From Anisus vortex (Eukaryota; Mollusca; Gastropoda; Planorbidae), in contig OX421496.1 of the NCBI GenBank assembly GCA_949126835.1, positions 22,275,844 to 22,339,843 of the forward strand: a stretch of DNA of 64,000 nt, given 5' to 3'. Shown here piece by piece: positions 54,483 through 64,000 of the stretch. Position 1 is the first letter of the stretch. Every line of letters begins with the position of its first letter. A program made the translations under genes and the position numbers. The notes under the pieces were generated by a model. The model had not been told where the DNA came from and ran no database searches. It saw nothing but the letters and a program-made list of their open reading frames with translations.

Positions 54483-57400
54483 ATGACAATGTTCAAAAAT
54501 ATAGTTTGTATTGCATCTTTGGTAATTGTTTTGCTTTGTATAACACACACTCAAGCCAAAAAAGAAAAGGACGAACGCGATTGCGAAGGTATGGTTACGT
54601 ATATTAGTATAATATTAGTTATATTGATATATTGTTAATTAAGTTAATTGTTATATTTATCTTTTTCACTTTTCATTCAATTCATTGTCATCTCATTAGC
54701 CTACTCATTGTGATTGTCTTATTACTTATTCAGTAGGCCTAATAATTATTAGTTAGTAGGCCTATTTACTATTTTTAGAAGAGTAGGCCTAGTGTACTAC
54801 TTAGTACTGCTACAGTTACAGTGACTCTACAAATTACAGAGTTAGTTAGACTATACTAACTATACTACTATAGGTAGACCTATAGCCGCCTCAGGCCTAT
54901 AGGCCTACAATTATTTCAGTTAAATAAAAGACTATTAATAGTGGAGAATACAGACCTCACGAGATATCAAAGGCTAAGGCAGGTTTCACAAAAAAATAAT
55001 TTCAGAAGTTCCCACTTTCATTTAGGCCTAAAAAACATGTTCAGCCATATATTATATTATAGATTATCCTTTTAAAGCCTGAAACTGAAAGCCCAGGATT
55101 GGAATCCAAATAATTAATAATTGAAAGATCGGTAATTCTGTTGGTTCAAATGTTGCTTCAAAAATGTATGAAAAAAATAATTTTTGGCATAGATTAAGAG
55201 AGTGTTATGAACTTACATAGATAAATCTATTTTGATCTAGTTTTATACTTAGCGTCAACAGGGAAATTAAATTAAAATTAACAACATAAAAACTTAACGA
55301 AACCACACAATACAGATGCAGCTGATACTTTATGGATATTTTACATACAAGTAAAAACAACATTTTGTATCAACAATTTTTATTTTATAATAATCTATAA
55401 ACCCCCACTATTTGGTGGCGATTTTGTGAAACCTGCCATATGAGTACTTTTTTTTCTTGCGTGGCAACTGGGCATTGAATGGATTGCCTGAACAAACCAG
55501 GAAAACCTGTAGCTTAACATCATTTAAAATAAAAATGCAAGACAATTTTTATTTTATAATAAACAATAAACCCCAACTGAATAGTTGCGATTTTGTGAAA
55601 CCTGCCATATGAGTACTCTTTCTTCTCGAGTGGCATTTGGGCATGGAATGGATTGCCTGAACAAACCAGGAAAACCTGTAGCTTAACATCATTTAAAACT
55701 CAGAATGCAAGACTTGACTCCAACCATGGAAAAGTGTAGGACGCAATAATCTTTTATATGGAAGGAGCATGCAAATAAAATTTTTTGTCTTTCCCAAAGA
55801 TTTTAGTTTTCACTAATATAGGTCTATGTGATTTAATGAATAAATAAATTATTAGAAGTAACTAAAAACTAATCATTGTATTTTCAGTATGTATTGGAGC
55901 CATAGAGAAATTTAAAAAAGATGTTCCTTCTGAACTCTATAAAAAAGTGGACAAACTAGAAGCTGAATTTAGAAAATTCTGTAAAAAGTTACCCAAGGGT
56001 GGAAAGGAAAACAGATTTGTAAGTATTTTTTAAAATTGATTAATTGATTATAATTTTCTTTTTTTCAATGACGGTTATCTAAAAAAGGTCTTGTAATAAA
56101 CCATTCTTTATTATGGTACTTATTGTGTGGGCTACTCAGGCTACTGTTAGTGAATAAAACATGGATGGGTGTCGCTGACTGTAGTTGACTAGATATTGGA
56201 TATCTTAAAGTTTTAAATTCATTGTGGCTGGACATGGCGTTGCCCGCATGATCTGCTAGACAACCATTGATCAACAGTTAATAGAGGAATTATTAAAAAA
56301 TTATTTGATAATATAGAGAAAAGCTTGTATATCATGTTTTCAGATTTGTGATAAACAGATATCCCAGACAGGACAAATTTGGATTCAACAACGTACATTA
56401 AGTTATACAGTGTTCATTATTTGTATATTTCTTTAAACAGACTTACTGAAAAGCTTCAATTACATAGGATATCTAAAAAGGTGTATCAGAAAGAAATGTT
56501 TTTTTAATTTTATTAAAATGAAATGTACATTAAAAAAGTTTTAAAACAAATCTTAACAAAGCTTTTTTTTAAAGTAAATTAATGACAATATAATTTAAGA
56601 TATGTTTCAGTGTTACTTTGTTGGTGGTACTGAAGATGCTGCTACTGGTATTTTAAATAAATAATGACACTATAATTTAACTTGTGTTTCAGTGTTACTT
56701 TGTTGGTGCTACTGAAGATGCTGCTACTGGTATTTTAAATAAATCTTAACACTTTAATTTACATTTTGTTTCAGTGTTACTTTGTTGGTGGTACTGAAGA
56801 TGCTGCTACTGGTATTTTAAATAATTTGATCAAACCATTGAGCTACCACCTACCTTCAGATAAAATCTGTGAAAAACTTCGAGCTATGGACTCCCAGATT
56901 TGCGAGCTCCGATATGGTTAGTATTAGACCTAAAGTTTCTCTATGCCATTGCTAAAACTTTGCTCCTGTCTGTCAACTTACTGGTTTTTTTTTTCAGATT
57001 TGTTACAGTGTTCAGTACAAAAAAAAGTTTAGTTTGTAATCTCATTTGAAAACATAATTTGTTAAAAAAGTATTATGCGTGGGGACAAAATGATGTTATG
57101 GTTTGGATATTCTTGTGCATCTGATTGTATAGGGAGTTTTTTTTTATTATCCAACCTGTTTGTTTGCTACTTTTTTGATTCAATGTGTGTCTGAAAAAAA
57201 CTCAATGTACATTATCTTCAGATAAGCAGCTTGTTGCAGATTGATGAAATGTTGGAAGCTATATTTTGTTTCATTTGTTCTAGTCCACATTCAAGAGCAG
57301 AAAATGTTAGATAAATCAACTTGATGTATTGTATGGTTATCAGACATGCCTACCGTTCCGCTTTTGGCGTATTTGTTCCGCTTTCTTATAAAAAAACACA

Positions 57401-58289
57401 CTTTGTTCCGCCGTTCCGCTTTCTACTAGTTTCGTTACGCCAAATTTGAAAGTTTGGGTTTTTCATGGGTTGAAATATAGCTGTATCTAGGTTGATAAAA
57501 CAAAGGAACAAAGAAAGTCACAATGCTATAATTATCATTACTTGGGTTTTCTGGGTTTATTAAAAGAGGTATTGTGGGCTTTTCTAACGTTTTTTGCGGT
57601 ATTACGCGTGTTTGGCAATTAATCTTCTTTTCCTTTACTGTATTCACTGTATTGCTAAGATTGTGTCTTGTGAAAATGTCTACACGTCCTGGCTCAGAAA
57701 GTTTAAATATGACTTGTTCAAACTGTAAAAAAAAACTAATTCAGTGTTATTGGAAGGAATATTCAGAGGAGTTTATTCAGCAAATGTGAATTTTATGTTC
57801 TTTGTAGGCCTACTAGATCTAGAATCTAGATCCATTGCGAATTGTCTGTAAAACGTAAGCCTACCTACATTTTAAATAGCTAATGTTGTTGGTTTTTTTT
57901 TGTTATAAAAGATTGTTAAATAAAGAGTGTTCCGCTTTTTTGTTGAAAAATCCTCTTTTTCATCAAGATTGTTCCTCTTTTTAGTCCTTAGGGGTAGGCA
58001 TGTCTGGGTTATGTACTATTTGTACAAGTATTACTAATTGATAAAATGTGACATTAACTCAACACACATTGTTTTGTGTCTTTGTCCAGATGTTAAACCA
58101 GACTACAGCAAGCTGAACAAGATGAGAGTGGGAGAGCTGAAGAAAATTTTATCCAACTGGGGTGAAGACAATGCTTGCAAGGGCTGTGCTGAAAAGGCCG
58201 AGTTCATTAAGAAGGTGAAAGAGTTGATGCCAAAGCATGAACCAGAAGAGTGGAAGAAACTTCAAGCATCAGAGAAAGAAGATTTATGA
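54483..58289 (+). CDS. MANF: MANF, mesencephalic astrocyte-derived neurotrophic factor (4 exons)
   Basis: Coding exons: 54483-54588, 55888-56018, 56775-56916 and 58090-58289; 579 nt, 192 aa including the signal peptide. MANF is a secreted, ER-resident protein induced by ER stress that protects cells. The signal peptide is residues 1-25 (hydrophobic core [11 protein letters not shown], cleavage near TQA). The N-terminal saposin-like domain holds six of the eight conserved cysteines (DCEVC, KFC, CYFVG, ICEKL, ICELRYD). The C-terminal SAP-like domain includes [14 protein letters not shown] and the CKGC motif with the last two cysteines. The protein ends KEDL, an ER-retrieval signal of the KDEL type. 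All eight cysteines are present. Intron 2 contains two extra copies of the exon-3 acceptor and its first bases. Start: the first Met (54483) or Met3 (54489). Confidence 0.95.
55374..55790 (+). repeat. Family 2 dispersed repeat, tandem dimer (169-bp period)
   Basis: Two similar copies start at 55374 and 55543, each running from CAATTTTTATTTTATAATAA through GTGAAACCTGCCATATGAGT to GCCTGAACAAACCAGGAAAA. After the second copy comes GTAGGACGCAATAATCTTTT, another family 2 block. The orientation is opposite to the copies at 30590 and 50690. It lies in MANF intron 1. Confidence 0.75.
56581..56820 (+). repeat. Tandem triplication of the MANF exon 3 splice acceptor (82-bp period)
   Basis: Three copies of an 82-base unit, each with AATTTA..., GTTTCAG and then TGTTACTTTGTTGGTG and on to GGTATTTTAAATAA. 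The AG acceptors fall just before 56611, 56693 and 56775. Only the last leads into the full exon 3. Read in phase from exon 2, copy 1 stops after 17 codons (TAA 56662-56664) and copy 2 after 18 (TAA 56747-56749). Copy 2 encodes VGATE where copies 1 and 3 encode VGGTE. Confidence 0.95.
57341..58006. mobile_element. Short TIR element in MANF intron 3
   Basis: Ends CAGACATGCCTACC and GGTAGGCATGTCTG are perfect 14-bp inverted repeats. GGTTAT flanks both sides (57335-57340 and 58007-58012), a possible 6-bp target duplication. The interior repeats TTCCGCTTT near both ends. It contains one short open frame (57574-57789) with a small cysteine cluster ([15 protein letters not shown]) and no recognisable transposase. 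The superfamily is not determined. The right end lies 84 bases before MANF exon 4. Confidence 0.7.
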
Positions 58290-58968
58290 TCATTGGTTGC
58301 TATAGACTGATTGCTGTGCATGATTTGTATATGTGTTCATATTGAATGGCAGTGTAGATTATTGTGGTTGCAGATGATAAATGCTGATTAGAATTTTGAA
58401 TGCTTCTCATACAAGAAGTAGAATTCTGTACGAGCCATACTCAGTAGAATTCAGGCTGTTCATTTTTAGTAGAATTTAGAATGATTCGTACTGATTTGAA
58501 TTCTGAATGATTCACACTGAGTGGAATTTTGAATGATTCCTGAGTTGGATGATTGGGTAAGTCGGTAGGCTTGTTGAAGTTAAACTTTGACTCACTGTAA
58601 CGGTGAACAAACTGTATACATAGATGACTGATTCATTGATGAGTGAATGATGCTGATAGCAGAAGATATTTTAATTTAAAGATCCACCACCCCCCTTATT
58701 GAGTAAATGATTTATGTAAATACAACTTGATTGTGTTTTGCAACATGTGGTGTTGAAATTTGAGTGTGTGTATGTACTGTTATGTAAATGTAAGGTGACT
58801 TGTGTATGCCTCCATTGTTACTTACTCCAGCACTCTATATTTGAACACATTACAGTGTTTGTTATTACTGCTGGTTGGTCTTGTTCAAAGTTTTTGGTTG
58901 TTTTGTTTTTTCTCTATTTTTTATTTTATGATCTGTTTTTTTTTTTTTAAAAAACTTTGTAAAAATCT

Positions 58969-58974
58969 AATAAA
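58969..58974 (+). promoter_or_regulatory. Candidate polyadenylation signal of MANF
   Basis: AATAAA lies about 680 bases after the stop codon, following a T-rich then A-rich stretch. Between stop and signal, 58400-58540 has imperfect repeats of a GAATTCTGAATGATTC-like motif. Confidence 0.45.
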
Positions 58975-60216
58975 AAACATTTCGGTCATACAAATAATTT
59001 ATTTTCTTCTATCAGATTTGTTTTAAAGATGTGTGACTGTAGTTGTTCCTTGTTCTTAGTTCAAATATTGAATTCTTTGTCCAGTAAAAGAGTTGAAATC
59101 AGACTTCATTCCCTTCCCTTGATATCCCAACTTAAATTGAGATTTAGAAACAAAAAGTTTTTAAACATTACAATGATGAATGTTTGAATGACATTGTCAT
59201 TTGTGTTGCTGACTTTAAAAATCTCTGTAGTTTGTGAGGACCACATATACCCTACTTGTTTTAAAGAATTCATTAGTGATTCTAAGTATGTCTATATATG
59301 GCAAGTTGTTTTCTAGAGTTTTTAAAATATTATAAAAAGTAATAAATTTAGTTTTAGATCTAAATGTGTTTTGTTTTTATGTAAAGAAAAAAAAAAGAGA
59401 AATGCAATTCAAAGTTAATAAAACAAACTGAACAATTTTGACCATCATACTTTTATTTATTGAATCAAATAAGTTTTCATGCATCAAAATTCCACCAAGT
59501 CCTATTATATTTCTACCTTATCCTAATGTACTTAAAATAAAAACAAGTTAACTAATTACAAGCAATGTTATTGCTCCTAAATCTCATTTCAAGGGGCATA
59601 ACTTTTCAGCAGCCCTTACCAATTCTTGTTTTTTATAGGGAAAAAGACTATAGATTATTACTATTACATAGACTGGATTGAGTTATGTGTTGGCAGGCAC
59701 TACTCTAAACCGAACTAGTAATGAATAAGGTAATACGATAAGATCCAAGAAAAGACTTGATTGTGATTGCCCCAAAAGGTAAAAAAGTAGGGCAACATTT
59801 GTCTAGTCTTGAGAGTAGTAGAGTACTAGAAATAAAATATCCTAGCCAGGTTCAAAGAACCGCATAATAAATAATTATATGGAAAGAACTGATTGTGCTA
59901 GGCAAAAAATGTAATATTAATATGCAGCAATAAAACCATATGGATCTTTATTTGAAAAATATTAATAAAAGGTGAAATGAATACAAAATAACAGCGGTTT
60001 AAAATGTATTTTAAAAAGGTTAAAACATTGAATTCGACACAGCAGTTATAAGTATGATTGGAACAATAGGTAGCGACTAAATTATGGAATATTTTGCCCC
60101 AGACACTGAATGGATACGAAAAAACAAGATTCATTTTACAGGCATTTATAGAACTACTTTTTCAATTAGCCTTGAAATTTTGTATCCCACCCCTTACTCC
60201 ACGACTGAAACGGGGA
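58975..60216. other. Intergenic, AT-rich, nothing recognised
   Basis: No open frame with a recognisable domain and no transposon terminus was found between the MANF 3' end and the 28-bp minisatellite. Confidence 0.4.
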
Positions 60217-60328
60217 ACCAGATCGCACTGAGCATGCTAAATAAACCAGATCGCACTGAGCATGCTAAATAAACCAGATCGCACTGAGCATGCTAAATAA
60301 ACCAGATCGCACTGAGCATGCTAAATAA
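60217..60328 (+). repeat. 28-bp minisatellite, four perfect copies
   Basis: The unit ACCAGATCGCACTGAGCATG plus CTAAATAA is repeated four times with no change visible. It lies about 90 bases left of the hAT element at 60422. Confidence 0.97.
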
Positions 60329-60750
60329 AATGTTAATAAACAAGTGACCAACATCAACAGAAGCAAAGAGCCATGGAGAGTTTTTAGAAAAAATCTATTT
60401 AGGCACTATATTGCCTTAGATCAGGGGTCTCCAAACTACGGCCCGCGGGCCGCATGCGGCCCGCGAGGCCCTCTCATGCGGCCCGCGGAGTCCTTTTTAT
60501 CTACGTAAAAAAATTTTGGAATTTTAATTGTATTCTGTTCAACCACCGTTTACGTGGACATTATGTTTTTACCGAATTAAAATTGAGGCACGCAGAAGTG
60601 CGTTATGTTTTCCAACCGATCACTTATACAATGCAAAACTTTATTCGCTGCTTAATATTTCTACTTTTCAAATGGAAAGGATTGAGACAAAAACAATGCG
60701 AGTTTGGAGGAAAGACAAATAAGCTTAGTGTACAATAGGAAGTTCTGAAT

Positions 60751-61010
60751 GTGGCACGGTAGCCGAGCAGCAGCTTGTTTGACTGACGATCCAAGGGTCC
60801 TGGCTTCGAATCCTAATGCAGGCTAGGATTTATTCCCATGATTTGAGGGTGTCCTGGAGTCTACCTGATATTAGTTGATGTAAAGTAAAGGCGGCTGTGC
60901 ATAGTGCTGGTCACACAATCACCTAGTATGCCGTGGCTTTGGAAACTGGTGAACGCTGTTTCACCGGCCCTGTGGATCAATTTGGTCCGACGGGATACTT
61001 TACTTTTACA
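60751..61010 (+). mobile_element. tRNA-derived SINE (family 1), full copy nested in the hAT element
   Basis: It starts GTGGCACGGTAGCCGAGCAG (A box), has a B box GGCTTCGAATCC about 45 bases on, the family body (GATATTAGTTGATGTAAAGT, AAAGGCGGCTGTGCATAGTG, GAACGCTGTTTCACCGGCCC) and the ACTTTACTTTTAC tail. Being inside the hAT element, it is younger than that insertion. No clear target duplication was seen. Confidence 0.8.
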
Positions 61011-61090
61011 TTTTTAGGAAGGGCTGAAGGGAGACAAATTGTAAGCAAATAGTAGGCCTATAAAGGGGGAAAAGGTGGGGGGATGAAAAA

Positions 61091-62604
61091 TTGTTTCCCC
61101 CACTCTCAAATTGGGCACACCTTTTAAACGCGAACAATGTTTCTAGTACAATGCCACGCATGCACGCCTTTTCGTCCCACCAAGAAGACTTGCATCAAAG
61201 CAAACATAAGGAGAAATATGCTCAAAATTTGCAGAGTGAAGTCCGTGCAGAAATATTAGCTAAATTACAAAATGACAATCACATCTCAGAGGACATTGTT
61301 CAGTTAATCCTCAAATGAAAACAAATCTTTAACTAAGGCCAGTTATAAAGATGCTTACGTTCTGGCTAAAAGTGGCAAACCGTTTACAGATGGTGAAGTA
61401 GTGAAGGAATGTTTGTTGGGAGGTGGCGGAGGAACTTTTTAACAAACAATAATTATTTAAAAATGTAGCTTTGGGTGCAAATACCATTGCCCGCCGTGTT
61501 GTAGATATGGGTGAAAACATTGTGAATCAAATAGCGAAGAATGCAAGCACGTTTTACCATTTTTCAATTCAATGGATGAGTCGCTGGACAGCTGTTCCAC
61601 CTGTCAACTGATTGTGTTCATTAGAGGTGTGGATGAAGACATGAAAAAAACACAATAGCTGGCTTCCCTACACAGTATGTATGACACTTTTACCGGAGAG
61701 GATATATTCAATTTGTTGGGAAAAAACATTTACTGATTATAACTTGGACTGGACTAACCTCAGTTGCGGTACTGTTGATGGAGCAAAGAACATGAGTGGC
61801 ACAAAGAAAGGCGTGGTTGGACAAGTGAAGCAGATGTGTAATGAAAAAAAAGTTCACAACCAATGTTCCTACATTGTATTATTCACCAGCAAGCTTTGTG
61901 TGCTAAATATATGGATATTAGCAGTGTACTGAATCCTGTGGTGAAGATGGTCAATTTAATAAGGTCACATGGGCTCAGTCATAGATAGTTCAGAGCCATG
62001 TTGAAAGATACAGACCCAGAATCGAAAGATTTACCATATTACACAGCAGTAAGATGGCTAAGTTATGAGAAAGTTCTGAGCAGAGTATTTAAGTTAAGAA
62101 AGGAAATAGGTGAGTCCCTGGAAAGTAAAGGCAAGCCACAGCCATTACTGTCTGATGAAGAGATGGTGTGGAAATTGGCCTTTGCCACAGACATAACTAC
62201 AGACTAGTTATTTAAATTTTATGAACCAAAAACTACAAGGAGAGTAAAATCTAGTTTCTGATCTATACACCAACGTAAATGCCTTCAGATCCAAACTTGT
62301 CTTGTTTTTGGAACAAGTACAGGCCATCAACTTGACGCACTGTCAACAGTGCAAGGTATTCATGGCTGAAGCAACAGCTGAGTTCCTCACGTCATTTGCA
62401 TGCGAGATCATCAAAGAGCTCCAGCTGCAGTTTCAGGAGCGGTTTTCTGATTTGGATTCAAAAGCAGAAAAATTGACACTGTTTCAAAACCCATTTGAAG
62501 CAGACGTGGCCAGTTGTCCAGATGAACTGCAGCTGGAGATCATTGAGTTGCAAGCAAATGACCTCCTTATGAATAATTTGAAAGAAGGACTGGTGGGTTT
62601 TTAA
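61091..62604 (+). pseudogene. Broken hAT transposase, GTF2IRD2/ZBED-like type
   Basis: Four separate open pieces in several frames read as one decayed transposase: 61091-61318 (HQEDLHQSKHKEKYAQNLQS), 61681-61932 (DWTNLSCGTVDGAKNMSGTK; the TVDGAKNM block is typical), 61998-62207 (YYTAVRWLSYEKVLSRVFKL; the RWLS block is diagnostic) and 62302-62604 (hAT dimerisation-side region, DLDSKAEKLTLFQNPFEADV). Stops and frameshifts separate them, so no protein is made. The type matches transposases related to vertebrate GTF2IRD2/ZBED5 genes, from recalled similarity. Confidence 0.82.
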
Positions 62605-63045
62605 CAGTTTTTGCCCTAGAAAGACTTTCCTAATATCAAAACTTTGCATCAAGGTACCTTTCAATCTTTGGAACAAGATATCTGTGTGAACAAACATTTT
62701 CAAGAATGAAATACGTAAAGAACAATTTAAGAACAAACTTATCCGATGATAATCTCAGGTCAATGTTGATATGAGGGACATCAAATCTAAAGCCAGAAAT
62801 GTCTGCTATTTTGGCATCCAGGAAACAATTTCACCATTACCACTAATACAGGTGATCAAGTGTAGTGTACCAGTGTGTTATTAAATAATAACTGAATACA
62901 ATAATATTAAATAAATAATTAAAAACAACAGCCATGTTTTGATTCTTTTTTATTTGGACCTCGAGTGTGTAGTTGGCCACCGAGCTGCTGTTTGATAGTT
63001 AATGCGGCCCTCGGGCTGAAAAGTTTGGAGACCCCTGCCTTAGAT

Positions 63046-63577
63046 AATAAGTGACACAATTGGTACACTTCAAAAGCTTCAATTAACACTTTCTAACCAA
63101 ACTATGGATAGGCCTATGTATAAAAACAACAGCATATAGTAGATATGACATTGAGTGTGATAATGTTAAATGGTTTAGTTACAAACAATTATTGTTTGAC
63201 ATATCAGAGTTATTATTTATTAAAACAATCCATAAAAATCTGATGATATAGAAATGGAGTTACCCCCCTTTATATTATCTGCATTCAATTTGTATAAATG
63301 CTTAGCCCTTCCCCTACTCCCATCTATGCTGCCTTCAGTTCCGCTATATACGCACCAGGGACTGTAAGGGTTAGTGTTGTTTTTAAACCAAATAGAGGCA
63401 ATTTTGATATCTCATGTATTGAAACCTTAAACAGTTAAACAATCAAGATATATACAAAAGTATTTTTTAAATTTAAATAAACTGGATTGTAGTCTATGCT
63501 TCCTTTGTATATATTTTTTGTTCCGATAGAGTTTTACTAATTAATCGTCAAGCCTCCATCTCCATACTTAGACCCGT
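63046..63577. other. Intergenic / presumed 3' UTR of the right-edge gene
   Basis: AT-rich, with no gene. TTTATT near 63217 could be the - strand polyadenylation signal (AATAAA) for the gene entering from the right edge. Confidence 0.35.
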
Positions 63578-64000
63578 TTAATGTGAAGGTTCAAGAATAA
63601 AGTAAGCATTAGAAAGTATCGTGTTGAATTTATCATTTTCTACCACGTGTGTCTCAGTAACCTTGTCCGAAATTACTGCCTTACTTACTCCAGACACTTC
63701 TGAGTTTGTCCTTTTAAAGTTTGGTACTTTTTCATATTGATCCACCAGCTGAATATAAACACCAGCAGCAGACGTCGATACCTCTTTATCAGAATAGCAT
63801 TCTGGTATTGTAATATCAACATTCTTTACTGTTTCTGCACTTATCTTATTCAGTAACAATATATACTGGTTCTGATATCTTTCTGGATCTTCTCCCAGCT
63901 TGGATTGTTCGTTCAGCTTGATACTATCTTCTGTTGTTGTGTTACACTTGTGTTCGTTGGACTCCATTTTGAGAGCCACGAGTTCTCCTGCCGCTATTTG
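63578..64000 (-). CDS. Partial gene of unknown identity, probable last exon with tyrosine-rich tail
   Basis: The - strand frame is open from the window edge (64000) to the stop at 63578-63580, giving at least 140 residues. The first residues read QIAAGELVALKMESNEHKC. The region is polar and rich in tyrosines set in short motifs (YQNQYILLL, CYSD, VYIQLVDQY, YEKV, AYFIL). It has no hydrophobic segment and few cysteines, which suits an intracellular tail of a larger protein whose earlier exons lie outside the window. I do not recognise the family. An alternative is a stand-alone short protein starting at the in-frame ATG (MESNEHKC). Confidence 0.45.
   Translation of the reverse strand, partial: QIAAGELVALKMESNEHKCNTTTEDSIKLNEQSKLGEDPERYQNQYILLLNKISAETVKNVDITIPECYSDKEVSTSAAGVYIQLVDQYEKVPNFKRTNSEVSGVSKAVISDKVTETHVVENDKFNTILSNAYFILEPSH

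Larger units (their letters stand above)
60422..63037 (+). mobile_element. hAT transposon with decayed transposase and 8-bp target duplication
   Basis: Terminal inverted repeats CAGGGGTCTCCAAACT at 60422 and AGTTTGGAGACCCCTG ending at 63037 are perfect over 16 bases. Exact 8-bp duplications CCTTAGAT lie at 60414-60421 and 63038-63045. The subterminal regions are very GC-rich (GGCCCGCGGGCCGCATGCGG). The 2.6-kb element holds a broken transposase and a nested tRNA-SINE at 60751-61010. Size, ends and transposase type agree with hAT. Confidence 0.93.

Noticed and set aside
54244..54489. An 81-residue cysteine/leucine-rich open frame opposite MANF exon 1
   Set aside because: It overlaps the MANF 5' region antisense, has no splice or domain support, and its hydrophobicity is explained by the AT-rich sequence.

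Overview
This window reads as nuclear DNA of an animal, most likely a gastropod mollusc (heterobranch/pulmonate-like). The evidence is AT-rich sequence, intron-rich genes with ordinary metazoan splice sites, a heavy load of non-LTR retrotransposons, tRNA-derived SINEs and hAT/Helitron-like elements, and strong over-use of the palindrome AGGCCT (often TAGGCCTA). The species call is an inference. Nothing prokaryotic is present, and most long open reading frames belong to transposons.

Five host genes can be rebuilt exon by exon. (1) CHCHD4/MIA40 (+, 4488-10936, 3 exons), the intermembrane-space import oxidoreductase; its intron 2 has a GC donor and holds a Helitron-like element that is itself split by an RTE-like retrotransposon. 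(2) TMEM192 (+, 12951-17884, 6 exons), a lysosomal membrane protein. (3) A secreted 12-cysteine protein of unknown function (+, 29155-43091, 5 exons), with one three-cysteine module per exon from exon 2 on. (4) NSUN6 (-, 52315-43630, 10 exons), an RNA m5C methyltransferase, convergent with gene 3. (5) MANF (+, 54483-58289, 4 exons), an ER stress-response neurotrophic factor. A sixth, unrecognised gene enters from the right edge (-, 64000-63578), probably as its last exon.

Layout: 1-4.5 kb is repeat-rich intergenic DNA with a hAT relic. 4.5-18.7 kb holds CHCHD4 and TMEM192. 19.2-28.4 kb is a second Helitron-like copy abutting an ~8 kb satellite built on a 17-bp monomer, with 34-bp and 73-bp higher-order units and two retrotransposon insertions. 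29-43 kb is the secreted-protein gene; its 9.4-kb intron 2 holds a CR1/L2-like element and two inverted hAT copies, one carrying a U2-snRNA-headed SINE. 43.6-52.3 kb is NSUN6, with a TIR element in intron 4. 54.5-58.3 kb is MANF, whose intron 2 holds two extra copies of the exon-3 splice acceptor. 60.4-63.0 kb is a complete but decayed hAT transposon with 8-bp target duplications.

The genes do not form a pathway or operon. Points most worth a second look: the tandem splice-acceptor copies in MANF, the U2-headed SINE, the Helitron-like pair, the satellite, the modular secreted protein, and the structured, ATG-less 5' region of the RTE-like element at 23.3 kb. Exon boundaries were placed by hand from splice consensus, reading phase and recalled family similarity; no database or RNA evidence was available.
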